From assembly GCA_030272585.1 (NCBI GenBank), contig BSYQ01000001.1, positions 10,121,001 through 10,185,000 on the forward strand: a stretch of 64,000 nt of DNA, read 5' to 3'. Shown one piece after another: positions 47,401-59,173 of the stretch; the stretch's first letter is position 1, and the number at the start of each line of letters is the position of its first letter. The DNA comes from Bryopsis sp. KO-2023 (lineage: Eukaryota; Chlorophyta; Ulvophyceae; Bryopsidales; Bryopsidaceae). The notes under the pieces were generated by a model, which was not told where the DNA came from, ran no database searches, and saw only the letters and a program-made list of their open reading frames with translations. The translations under genes and the position numbers were made by a program.

Positions 47401-47823
47401 AATGCCGAACTCACGTTCAACCGCTCCAACCAAGGACCCACGCTCACCTTGCCCTCCATCACCGACACGCATGAGTTCGTTGTTCCCAGATCGATACCGA
47501 TGATTGCGTCCGCCCGTAATATTGAGGACACGCTGCAAGACACGGCACATCAGCCGGCCGTCAACGATCAGATCCCAACAGAAACGGACGCGGAAAATCC
47601 ACCAAAAAAGCGTGACATACCTGAACCATCGTGACTCGAGTGGTGCGAACGTTCGCTGGGTTAGCTGGAGACAAGGGATCAAAGCTTTAGCGACAACTCA
47701 CGCGAACGGCAGCCCGGCAAGAAAGATGTTTCTGGAGTGAAAGAAACCTAAACTCAGGACTGGAGCGCTCACCGAAGTGGTGCCTGCGTATCGCAGAAGT
47801 GAACTTCCGACCCGCCGCCACAT
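44428..47823 (-). CDS. mtHSC70: Mitochondrial HSP70 chaperone
   Basis: Eight exons, complement(44428..45884, 46435..46552, 46705..46755, 47018..47107, 47253..47357, 47448..47532, 47621..47664, 47773..47823), all phases agreeing, about 666 aa. It imports and folds proteins in the matrix. The presequence is spread over the first two exons and is rich in Arg, Ser and aromatic residues with no acid before residue 28 ([17 protein letters not shown]). The nucleotide-binding domain has [39 protein letters not shown] and [16 protein letters not shown]. The substrate domain follows, then a lid. The C-terminus is Gly/Ser/Glu-rich ([16 protein letters not shown]), as in organelle HSP70s, with no EEVD or HDEL. 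Most introns are in the 5' third. Confidence 0.95.
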
Positions 47824-47940
47824 TGTCTCGCTCGAGTGTGTCGAGAACGGCCGCACGGAGTAAAAGGAACCAAGAAACTGGATCGGCGACTGTTAACTTA
47901 CCCTGCAGACAAAACAACCCATGGCCGTTACGTAAGCTCG

Positions 47941-47958
47941 GAACATTCTGGCTTCTTC
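47941..47958 (-). promoter_or_regulatory. Candidate heat shock element upstream of mtHSP70
   Basis: The sequence GAAcaTTCtgGCTtcTTC lies 118 bp upstream of the start codon. It fits alternating nGAAn/nTTCn pentamers with one imperfect unit. Suggestive only. Confidence 0.4.
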
Positions 47959-49023
47959 TGACATTCGATTTGATAAATCGTCGTCAACCACAGCTCCATA
48001 CTCTTTCTGTGGTTCAGTTTTTTCATGGCAGCGTGCTGGGATCAAGCTGAAAACCTCAGCCCTCAGACTATTGCCAGATTGCTTCTGTTTCCTGCTGAAT
48101 TCTGCCAGGATCTTGCCACTGTTGGGTGTTCAGTCACTGTCTGGAATAGTGGAGATTCCAAAAAAATGGACTGCTGAGGCAATAGCCAGTCCTGAAAAAA
48201 GTATACAAGAAAACAGATTTTATTTCCTGGCTCCACCCCAGCACAGGCACCCCATTCGGGTACAGCAATCACGTGTTCTGGAGTTTGGCAATCTATTGAC
48301 AGTGAACAGGCCGGGACAAAACCACAGGAACGCAACACCATCAGAAAAAGTAGCAGGTTTTCCAATTCTGCCAATCTTGAATCTCAGCTGTACCCAATAT
48401 ATTGTTGGCATCATCCTAGACATATCCTGCATTCCACACTTTTGGTGTAAACAAAAAGAGTGACCTCTCCACATCAATATGTGTGAACCTCCTGGTTGCT
48501 TGCTCATCGTATTGTTTTTTTTCCCATCACATGTTTCCATCTGTTTGTTTTTTTTCCATTATACTCTCCGTCACTCTTTTTTTTTTTCTCCAAAGCTCCC
48601 TCAATTTTCCCCCACTCTGGAGGCTAGTCACACCGATAGTGATGGAAAATCATCCTAACCATAATCCTTGAGGAGTTCGAAGCAGTAGCCTTTTCTTTTC
48701 TCCTTACTGACATTCATAAAAAAAAAACCAAAAACAAAATGCACCCATGATAAAAAAGATTATCGAGTGCAGGCCTTCCCTCCTCCAACACGACAAAAAT
48801 GGGCTCGGCAAAAAGCTAAATTCCCACCATTTCTCAATAGATTATATCCCCCCCCCCCCACCCTTGAAAAACTCCCGCTGGCAATAGAAACCCATGCTCA
48901 ACGTCACTCTTCCTGTCAAACTCTATTATTTTCCAAAGGTGGGGGAGCTCACTGGTAAAAGTATCAGTTCCTTTTCGTCAAGATTGCAGTTTCCAGTCGC
49001 ATGGAAAACAATCACTGCCGGCA
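47959..49023. other. Intergenic region between HSP70 and thioredoxin
   Basis: About 1.06 kb with T-rich and C-rich homopolymers. Open frames are short and unrecognised. It presumably contains the HSP70 promoter and the thioredoxin 3' UTR. Confidence 0.4.
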
Positions 49024-49899
49024 TCAGGTTTTGTACTTTTCACACAGATTGATGAGCTTGTCCTTGGCCGCCCCCACGAGTTCATCCTTCTTTTCCCCAT
49101 TTATAAACACTTGGAATGTTGGCATGGCGCTGATACTGCACATTGTGGCAACTTCCTGCAAAAACGCAAGAAGAAAAAGCGGGATAAAAAAACTGTGAAT
49201 TTTAATACTTTTTTTCCCTTAATTCTGAAAACGTATCACTCAAGACGTTATTCATAAGGCAGGATGCATGTTTCGTCTCAGTGTGAGTTTTCCGCCCCTA
49301 AGAAACTGGCAGCCAAAAATATCCCTCTGTTTCACTCGGAATTACTGCACAAATCTGAAACGAAAACAAGCCCGGCCACCGATATTCATTGCAGAGCATA
49401 TGCAAGGCAATTCCTAAAATCCCCCCCCCCTCTCTAGCATTGTCTTCTTTCAAAAAGCTTGAACTTCAAAACCAGCCCCTTTCAAACTCAGCTGCTCACT
49501 GCAGCTCCACAGTCTTCTGCTAAGCTTGACATTGTCCCCCCCTCCAATCTATAAAGGCATGGAATATTGGCGAGCGTTTTCCCAGTATCCTTTCACTTAC
49601 GTCAACAGCATCGACGTCCACCTTCAAGAAAATAACGTTCTCGTATTTTGTGCTCATATCCTCAAAAACTGGGGAGATCATTTTGCAGGGGCCGCACCAC
49701 GTCGCGCTGAAGTCAATTAACACCTGGAAAAGCCCACAACATGGAGTTCATTCACACTAAAACAGCCCATCCAAAAGAGCACACCCAAACTGGCTCGACG
49801 ACAATCAAACTGCTGTACCACTTTTCCATCTTTTTTCGCGAGCGCGATGATTTCGTCCCACTGAGCCTTCGACTCCACTTCGATAACCTTGCCTCCCAT
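49024..49899 (-). CDS. TRX: Thioredoxin, h-type
   Basis: Three exons, complement(49024..49155, 49601..49723, 49819..49899), all phase 0, 111 aa. A cytosolic disulfide reductase. The active site WCGPC is at the start of exon 2 ([18 protein letters not shown]). The cis-Pro is in [16 protein letters not shown]. The start [19 protein letters not shown] matches cytosolic h-type proteins and gives no transit peptide. The length is standard. Confidence 0.93.
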
Positions 49900-50501
49900 G
49901 TTCGAGGGACTCCCTGCAACAACCGAGCTCGCTACACAGCGCAAAACGCGTCGATGACGGGAAGGTGGGGGAAATATCGCCCGTGTGACACTAAAATCAC
50001 ACAAAATCACCTCATCCAAATTCTGGCATCAACAGGGATCTCGCCGCCAAAAAAACGAGCAAAAACGGAAGCCACCCAACAGCCCCTCCCCATTCCAGCA
50101 AAATTTCACGACCGACCACCACCAGAAGCATTCTGTTCGTCCAAAATGGTGCAGAGATTGATTTCCCCCAAGACTGTTGAGGCTTCCAATCCTGGAGCTC
50201 TCTCTCTTTTTTTTTCCACCACAGTGTCTGCTCAAGTGTGTCAGATTCTTTTTTGGGGGGATCATGTAGATCAATTTCCCAATGAGGAAGGCTTTATTTG
50301 AACTGATGTCCAACGGCGGCCATTGTGTGGGTGCGTTCGCTAATCGAGAAGCGGAGCTTGTGGAGTCAGGTCCTGGGCTGCACAGTGTTTGTCAGATCTA
50401 ATCCGTTAGCGCGCTTTGTCTTATTTTGCTGTTAACTCGGCTCCTTTCCTGCGGGCGTGTAGGTATACACAGTCGCCTAAAAACCGTTGAGCAGTCCTAC
50501 A
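49900..50501. promoter_or_regulatory. Divergent promoter region of thioredoxin and RPS12
   Basis: About 600 bp between divergent starts, containing both 5' regions. A C/T-rich stretch (50435-50455) precedes the RPS12 start, as is common at ribosomal protein genes. No element is certain. Confidence 0.35.
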
Positions 50502-52065
50502 ATGTCGGACGGGTAAGTGCCACTCTCGCGCCGTGTTCGAAAATAGAGTTCTGGGCTCCGCAACGATCCACAGCGGAGGGGATATATCCAGGCATGTCGA
50601 ATCAATCAGCGCTTTGTGTTGTCTCCAAGCAGTGAGGACGCGGCTCCCGAGGTCACGGCTGGCCCTTCAGCCGAAGGCCCGATGGACATCAACACCGCTG
50701 TCCAGGAGGTTTTGAAAAAGGCTTTGGCGCATGACGGTCTGGCCCGAGGGCTGAGGGAGGCTTGCAGAGCCATTGAAATGGGAGAGGCTCAGCTGTGCAT
50801 CTTGGCTGAAGACTGCAACCAACCGGATTACAAAAAGCTCATTGAGGGCCTCTGTGCAGAGAAGAATGTGAATTTGATCTCTGTCCCAACCAACAAGCAG
50901 CTCGGAGAATGGTCAGGGGTACGTCATCATGACTTCAATTCGTTTACACAGTGTCTTGCATGGCCTTAATGCTGGCAGAATTCTTGATTCAGGAAATGAT
51001 CTAGAATGGGTTGGAGATGGGAGGGGTCATATAATGTTTGAAATAAACCCGGGTGATGATTTGGCGCTCAATGGAATTGCTAAAATCACAAACAACAGCA
51101 ACACCAAGCATCCTTGATGTGGTGGAAAAGGGGGGAAGGAGATTTCTTCCTATTTTAGGGAGTGTGAGGGGTGGAAGTTACTGAAATTCTCAAATCCTTG
51201 AGCTGGAGATGATATCCCCACTTCGATCCAAATGGTCGTTCTGAGAGAGGAGGTGCACTTAGTTGTAGAATTGGCATGATTGGGGAAGGTTGCGGCGAAA
51301 AATCTAGGACTGATTTATGATGCTGACATAATATAGTCTTCCCGTTCATTGAAAATAAACAGGCACTTTGCATTGAAAGGCAATCTGGTCCTGTTTTTGT
51401 TTGCAGTTGTGCAAGCTGGACATGGAGGGTAAGGCCAGGAAGGTTGTTGGCTGCTCGTGCTCTGTTATCACGGTGGGGACTCATTATAGACACCATCCTC
51501 ATTCTGAATTCCTCATTCTGCAACAAGAAAATTAAACCAGTATATTTCCTGTAGTTTCATGTTTCTTTCTATCAATATCTTGCAAAAATGTTGGAAAAAT
51601 GTTGAAGAATGATTGTTGCAATTGGATGAACAATGAAGGCTAGTGTTTCTTCTGGGTGTGGTGGCATTCTGATATCTGTGGTTGGGATTCTTTTTTTCCA
51701 GTCTTATGGAGAGGAGTCACAAGGGTTGGAGGTTCTGCAAGAGCATTTGAAGGCGGTAGGTTTGAATTTATGTGGCATATCTGTTGATACTGTTTTTGTA
51801 TGTGTGTCTTATGGTAAATTGGTTTTTTGGACATGAATGAAAATGCGATATATGGCGGAGCGTTTTAGTTATGTCCACCGTGTTGCTTGAAATGGAGCCG
51901 ATGTGAGGATATTATTATTTCTCCCAAAAAATAAGTGAAGCTGGAAGTAGCCTTTTTCAACTGCACAATTTGACTCCGAAGCAAAGCTGGAAATAAGCTG
52001 AGATGTAGGTGAAATGTTGGAAGGATGGTTGCCCACTCTTTGTTGTGTCTGTCATGCAGGACTGA
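50502..52065 (+). CDS. RPS12: 40S ribosomal protein S12
   Basis: Exons: 50502..50512 (11 nt), 50633..50918, 51407..51472, 51702..51755, with a proposed 6-nt final exon at 52060..52065; about 140 aa. A component of the small ribosomal subunit beak. The sequence is clear: [74 protein letters not shown] and [17 protein letters not shown]. The last exon reads Asp-stop after a good polypyrimidine-AG and gives the expected length. If it is wrong, reading through from 51756 would add a non-conserved tail. Confidence 0.88.
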
Positions 52066-52772
52066 GTTCTTTTGGATTGCTAATACCTGATGAGGAGACA
52101 AGAATATTGGAGTTTGTGGAGGATGTGTGTCTTTGTGGGAAACTTGGTTGGGTTTTTTTGTAACTTGGTTTTTCGCAACGATCTTTCCACCCCTGACCCG
52201 TTTCCAACGAAGTTGTATTAGAAAAAGAGAGCAGAAGAAATCTTTTTTTGTTGCAGAATGGAATGTGTCGCCCAAAATATTTCAATCTTGCAGATTCAGG
52301 TTATGGGTTGCTCAGGCTATTTTGATGAGCTAAATAGTTTCCTTCAATGTGATAACCAAAACCCAATTCTTGGACACAGTGGAAGCTATCAGCCCAAATT
52401 TTACGGAATGTAATGGCTTCTCTGAAACAAGACTCCAGTCCTCCCCCTGGTGATTGCATGTCCCCTCTGGATTGGAGTTCACAGGCAGCATTTCCTCCAG
52501 AGAGGACGGTTACGTAGGAAACTCGGTTAGCAAATGATTCCAATTAATAATAATGGAGAGTGGTGTCACACGGCTGTCGTACGATTTGACGAGTTCGCCC
52601 TCAAAACGATCTGGTCGCGTTTCGATTGGCGGACGTCTGCCCGATTCCAGTTTCTGTGCAAGGCCAGGCTCTTCGAGCAATTCTTTCTTTTTGCTCCGAC
52701 GACGCCGTCAAGCACTACAGCAACGACCAAGGGGTTTTACCGGGGAAGCAGCGAGGGGAAAACACCGCTGAA
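52066..52772. other. Intergenic / 5' region of the PFK-2/FBPase-2 gene
   Basis: About 700 bp. The reading frame of the kinase gene stays open upstream of the chosen ATG as far as about 52590 but has no in-frame ATG there. Either this is 5' UTR or an upstream exon exists. Confidence 0.4.
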
Positions 52773-55700
52773 ATGTGGGAATATATGCGAAGTCGACTGT
52801 CGGGTCACAACCGATCTCAACGAAATTCGTTGGGGGGCGATGGGACGTCGAATGGGGGAGGGCATTCCAACGCGCCAAGTCGCGCGACGACCGTTAACTT
52901 CAAAGATCTGAATTTGTTGGTGGGGGAGGACTCTGAGTCGGACGAAGCGCCCGAGAGCTCGTGCGAAGAGAGAATTCATTCTAACCGACAGAGACGCCTG
53001 AAGAAGGTGGTCAAGAGAAACAAGCTGATAATAATCATGGTCGGTCTCCCTGGTCGGGGCAAGACCTTCCTCTGCAACAAGCTCGTTTCCTATTTGAACT
53101 GGTGCGTTGGACAGGATTCTTCCCTCGCTCGTTTACGCTGGCGATGAGTTGCGGACGGTTTTGCTCTTTTCGCCGACGAGTTGACAGCGTTTGCATTTTC
53201 GTCAAACGTGGTTTTTGCAGGTTAGGGCACACAACTCGTCACTTTAACGTGGGTCAGTACCGTCGCGTTATGAAAGATGTGACCGTGGTGCAAGATGCTG
53301 CGTTTTTTGACCACTCCAACACGGTGCGTTATGAACGAGGCACTCTTTCGGTACTCTATCGGTTTCAACTTTTCCACCCTTTGTTTGCTGCGAAGTCGAC
53401 TCCACAAGAAACAACCCAAATTCTCACCTTTTTTCAACGTAACTGACGTGGCGCGTCTATCATCCATGAAATAATTAAACGATCAATGAAGTGCATGGTC
53501 AACATGGAATGCTGATTTTGTTGTTTTTTGTCTTTTGGTTAAGGCTGGGAGGGAAGCCAGAGAGAAAGCCCTCCTGGCAAGTTTGGTGGATCTCACCAGT
53601 TGGCTGGACGGAGGTATGAGATGCACTGAAAAATGCAGAGAATGTAAAATTGATCGCCGACCTTGATGTTTACGATTGGTTTCATAGATATGTTTGCATA
53701 TGTATTTGTGTTGGGTTTTCACCCCCACAGCATTTGATTGTTACTCAAAACTCGTCCATTCTGAGACTGAATCTGGAAAGTGCTGCATATTCTTGACGAA
53801 CTGGGGATTTGTTAATCGTTTGGAGATGTGGGACTTGATTATGGATGTGGGTTTTCAGATGAAGGTCAAGTAGCAATTTTTGATGCGACCAACACCACTG
53901 AGGAGAGACGACAATTTCTGGTACAATCTGAGAACAGATTAAAAAAAGGGCATATGCTCGAAACAGAAATTATTATTATTTTTCTTTTTTTTTGGGGGGG
54001 GGGGGAAGATACCAAATCAGCATGAAGACAATTACAATGATAATGTTTCTTGTCTTTTTCGGCTGAAAGAGTTCGATTTATGGGCTGGTATTCTGAGTGT
54101 TCCCTTGTTCTGGTTTTTCGAAGTTGTTCTATGAAGTTGTTTGTTATATGTAACAAATTGAAGTCTCTCTCTCTCTGGCGTTTTTTTGTTTTACAGATAA
54201 GCAAATTCCATGGAAAATTTCAGTATATGTTCATCGAGAGCATATGCAATGACGAAGAAGTGTTGGAGCAAAATTACCGTTACAAAATGATGTACTCCCC
54301 TGACTACCAAAACGTTTCGACTGAAGAGGTAGTGGACCTTTTCCTAGCTGAAAAAAAAAGCAGAAAAAAAAGTTCCATCGCAAAATCTTGCAATTCTTGT
54401 TCCTTTTGGAAGATATATAATGTAATCAGTCGTTCTGAACAAAGAAGTTGTTGCAATTTCTCTCCATGCCAGCTGAGGAAGATCGATTCAACGAGTCGAG
54501 GTTGTGTTCCTCGAGCAGGCGGGAGAGAGTTGTTAGGAAGCTGTTTAATGGAATATTTGAATTTTGTCGTGGGGGGTTTATTTGTGTTTTCTCAGCAGGC
54601 CTTGCGGGATTTCAAAGACCGAATCAAGTATTACCAAGCAGTGTATGAACCAATCAATGACAGGAAGCATCATTACATTAAACTGATCGACATGTGAGTT
54701 CCAGCACCAGAAGCAGTGGCCCCCGTTCAACAGCGTTTTGTTATTTTTATTTCAACTCTCTTTTTGATTCTTTTTATGGGGGGGTTGGTGGGCGTTCGAG
54801 TCCTTAACATTGTCGAGATTTGACCTTTCCGATTCATCGACAGTAAATTGATTATACTTTCAATTAAACGAAATATTTCAGGGATATCATGTTCATTCTG
54901 AAGCAGGGGTCTTTTAACGGGAAGAAACAACAATGCCAATCAATGCATTTTTTCCGACTTTCCCTTTTTATTCTGTTTCTTGATTTGCTCATTCCTTTTG
55001 CTGTCTTTTAATTTTGTAGGGTGACCGGAAGAGGTCACTTGGATGTCAATCGAATCAGTGGATACATATCTGGGAAAATCGTGTTCTTCCTTATGCAGGT
55101 ATTTGCCTTTTTCACGGGCTCAGAAATTCCTCAGTGAATATAGACTATCACTTCCACGACTTGAATTTTCCCCTTCCATTTTTTTTTTTTGCTTCCGGAA
55201 AAAACGAAATTATTAGGTAAGATCGGTGAAGGTGATACCCAGTGTTGAATTTATTGTCCATTCAGGTTTTGTTTTTCTGTAACATTGAGGGGAGAAACTC
55301 TCACTAAGCAAATGAGTGGCTTAAAAAGTAGTACACCGTATTAGTTTCTGCATTCGAACTTTTGTCTGCCTTGATCCACTGTTTGAATTGGTGGTCGTAT
55401 TTTAATGCATTCTTAAAATGTTACAAATTCCTTTTTTAGATTAGTGAGATCTTTTTGTTTTTGTTGATATGAAAGATCTGCAAGGCTGGCATGATGCAAA
55501 GCAGAAAAATATGGTTGACTCGACATGGCGAGAGTGAGTACAATCGTTTGAAACTTCTCGGAGGGGACAGTGCCTTGAGTCCAAAAGGAGAAGAATACGC
55601 TCGCTGCCTACCAGACTTGCTTTTCAATCGATTACCTTTGGTACGAGCGCATTAAAAACAATCTATAATACGTTAAGATCATTACATTTGTGCGCGGTGC

Positions 55701-56735
55701 AGAAAAAAAACAAAAAAAAAAACAGTTACACCTAGTTTCTGGAACAGTTGCATGTAACTTCTGTTTTTGACAAGAAAATAGAAGAAACCTTTCTTTAATT
55801 TTATTTAATTTAATTTTTTTTTTCCCTTTCTTTTTGGGTTCTGGAGTGCTGCTTCAATATTCATGTGTTGCTTGCTTGTTGAAACAGACATTTCAAGACG
55901 AACCTGTCCCGTTGTCTGTCTGGACTTCGACTTTGAAACGAACCATTCAAACAGCGGAGCATCTTCCCTTTCCAAAAATGAGGTGGAAAGCCATCGACGA
56001 AATCGATGCTGGAATTTGCGATGGGATGACTTACAAAGAAGTACAGGAAACGATGCCTGAAGAGTTCGAAGCCCGCAGAAAAGATAAACTCAAATACAGG
56101 TGGGCCGACGGTGCATTGCCTTTAAAATACGAGAGAAAAACTTTGAAAAAAGAAAAACCAATTAATGAAATGAGCGATACGATGGAGGAAATGCTCGTAG
56201 TCTGCACAATTTGCAAAGCCAAGCTGCTGCGAGGTTGGATGATGTTTTCCTTTGCACTTTCTCTTAGGTTTTGTTTTAGAAAAGAAGAAACTGTGGTTTT
56301 GGAGGGAGAAGGTCAGTGATTGTTCGAACTACCAGATGAAAGCACAAAGTAAAAACACGGATGCATGTTGTTTTGGATCTTCAACACAGGTACCCCAGCG
56401 GAGAAAGCTACTTGGATGTGATCCAGCGACTTGAACCAGTGATCGTGGAAATGGAGCGGGAAAGAGAGTGCATTTGCGTGGTGGGGCACCAGGCAATCTT
56501 GCGAGCCATCTATGGATATTTCATGAAAGTGCCTTTGCAGGAGATCCCCAATATCGAGGTCCCCCTCCACACACTCCTCGAACTGACCCCCATGCCAGAC
56601 GGGACCATGAGCGAAGAGATAATACAGCTGGAAGTTCGAACACCCCCCTCTTCGCCGCCACCGGTCCCCCCTGTAAGATGGTTTATGGGGACGCCTCCTG
56701 TTCAAATGCCGGCTGGAGCAGGGTCTCTATCTTGA
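52773..56735 (+). CDS. F2KP: 6-phosphofructo-2-kinase / fructose-2,6-bisphosphatase
   Basis: About ten exons with GT-AG borders between 52773 and 56735. This bifunctional enzyme makes and degrades fructose 2,6-bisphosphate, which tunes sucrose synthesis versus glycolysis. The kinase half has the P-loop MVGLPGRGKTFLCNKLVSYL, then GQVAIFDATNTTEERRQFL, YMFIESICNDEEVLEQNY and VTGRGHLDVNRISGYISGKI. The phosphatase half has the catalytic IWLTRHGESEYNRL, WTSTLKRTIQTAEHLPFPKM, EIDAGICDGMTYKEVQE and ICVVGHQAILRAIYGYFMK. A Pro-rich tail follows. The N-terminal extension is about 90 residues, acidic and Ser-rich, with no recognisable CBM20 starch-binding module, which land-plant enzymes carry. The start used (52773) is the first in-frame ATG. 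Confidence 0.88.
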
Positions 56736-59173
56736 CGTTTCAGAGACAAAAAATGGGGTTGGATTGATTTTTCTTTTCGACTAGCTGCATTCTCTGTCAG
56801 TTGAGAAATGTGTTGGAAAGATCCAATTGAGGATTAGTTGGATTTGCTGAAAGGGGGGGGGTGCTCTGTCTGTTTTTCTCCCATCCAATGTCGATCGATC
56901 GATAATGGGGTTTCACGACGATACATGTAAAATCATGAAAAGGTAGAACAAGAACTTGAACTTCAATTGGGATTTTCATTTTATTTGGGGAGGACCGGGG
57001 GGGGGGGTATATTGTTGGGGCTGTGCATCATATATTCCATGAATGTGGAGAGCTGATAATGGGAGTTGTAAGAAAGATTCGTGTGGGTTGGGATGAAAAA
57101 AGGGGGGGAAGCAAACCAAAGGAAAAAAAAAAGAGAAAAAAGGAAAAAAGAATCACGGGATTTTCTTTTTCGTTTGTTTTCTTTCGAATAATTATGCAGA
57201 AATGCTACTTTTCTTGGTTTGTGAAATGGCTGATTTAGAAGTGTACGGGAGAGAATGATATTGTGATCTTTCTCGGGGGGATAATTTGGGGGGGAGGGCT
57301 TTTTTTCTTTTTCTTTTAATTTAATCGTTATTTGCTCGACTTTTTTTTTAATTTAGTTTTTTTTTTCTGGCAACTTGTATGAGCCTGAAGTGGAGAGAAA
57401 TATGTGGCAGGTATTAGCAAATTTTTAGTTTTGCCTGGTTGGTCTGTGTTTGGTGGTGCAAAAAAAAAAAAGGGTGGGGGGGGGGGGGAACTCTTGCTGT
57501 CTCCATGGCATAGAATTACAGGGTTTTCAAACCGAGAAAAGAAAAACCCGGTGGGGGAAAGGGGGGTCGAATGCTCCCCCAAGAATTTCTTATGGGGAAG
57601 AAATCACACCAATAGGAAAAGGAAAAATAGCCCATTTATGTTGGCAAAGCATTGGCTCTTTTTTTTTTCTCGGTTGTGATAAGGCAAATGCCTCATTTGC
57701 CAGTATCGATATGGAGAGATCCAGCTGTTCAACTTTTTGAACAGAAGGGAAGGGTTTCCAACGAAATCCGTAAACCCCTGTCTTATTTTTTAAACTATGA
57801 GTCCTTCTTTTTTTGGAATTCAGAGGGTTGTAATTTTGAGTGGCTGGGTAGGTTGATGAATTTTTGGGGGGTTTGGATGGGGAAGAGAGACTGTCCAAAA
57901 GAAAAAGAAAGAGTTGTTGAGATTGAAAAGGCCGGGTTGGTCGGTTATTGTAAGCTGAATCTTTTTCTCTGGTGAAATTCCCTTTTGCTGTGAAGTTTTT
58001 TACGAAGAGAGCAGGTTCAAACAGAACACAAGAGCTGCCTTGATATTCTCAGAAATATACTCACCAGTGCAAACTTCGAGGTGGTTTGACGTCAGGCATG
58101 CACACATGCTATTCATGATCCAGAGTAACCTGGATAAAGAATCCTTCTAGAATCTAGAATAAGATGGTTGGTCCAGAAAAAAGTAGTGGTCAGAACCAAT
58201 TTAGGGAAGCAAAGCAAAATGCAAACAACTTGTGAATGCAGTCGGTAGATCGTTATAATGGAGATGCGTGAAAGGTCAGATTAATGATATCCAGAGAGGT
58301 GGGTCGGTGAATCCTGGAGCCCAACTGATACTGACGCACTAGAATGCTGATCATTAGCCCATCGATGTTTCAGAGAAACAGGGGGAAAGAAAACAAAATA
58401 CAAGCAAAAGTAAATTGTGTGTAATTGACCAGCCCCTCCAATCCCAAAATTCATGACAGCAGTATCTCCATGAATCCTTTTTCACAATGTGGCACAAGAT
58501 TCCAAGGGAAAAAAAGTCAGAAAGAAAGAGGGGGAGTCGAACCCTCCAGTTTCCGCTTGTCTCATATCAATAACCAGGCACTTGTATGTCTGACACAACA
58601 CTCCCCTGTCGGAATTGAATTGATTGTTTTCATGGCTATGGAATCGAGCCCAGCTATGCATGCATATGACACAACATGGTCCAATCACATGAATCCTCAG
58701 GGACAGAAAAGGATTTATTGTGGAACGTTGAGGTACGAGAGCTGTAGTTTTCCGAGCTATTACAAGCAAAGGGCTGGAGCAATCAGCAATAGAAAATACA
58801 GAAATGCCAATAAATATAACAGGGGAGGCCAAGAGTAACAGGGAGGCTCCAGCCACCCAAAAGAAACATTAAAAGCAAATGTCCTAAGCATCCCATGTGG
58901 AATTTTCTTCATTTGACAACACAGGGCATTTCAGCAGAAGCTTCCTCCCTGCACACAGGACAATATAACACCCCCAAATGTCAGCCTGCTTGTCAATGTA
59001 TTGCAACCTCTTTCTTGTGTTGAAAAGAGAGGGTAAAGCCAAGGATGCAAAATTGAAAAAACTCGAAGCCCGTCATGTTTTTTGTTTCTGCCCTGATGGT
59101 CTCCTGGCAAGCGAAATTCTTGTACATATTAAAAGGATACTTTCTAGAAAATACATTCATACCCTCATCCATT
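56736..59173. other. Gene-poor region
   Basis: About 2.4 kb with G-rich homopolymers (56854, 56999, 57475) and many T/A tracts. The first part is likely the F2KP 3' UTR. Plus-strand frames at 57404-57975 and 58425-58838 look like chance ORFs. No gene is supported. Confidence 0.45.

Noticed and set aside
58528-58640. tRNA-like sequence on the minus strand with a B-box match (GGGTTCGACTCC) followed by a T-run
   Set aside because: No full cloverleaf can be folded: the T-stem has a mismatch and no acceptor partner lies at the right distance. No second copy was seen to support a SINE. It may be a decayed tRNA-derived element.
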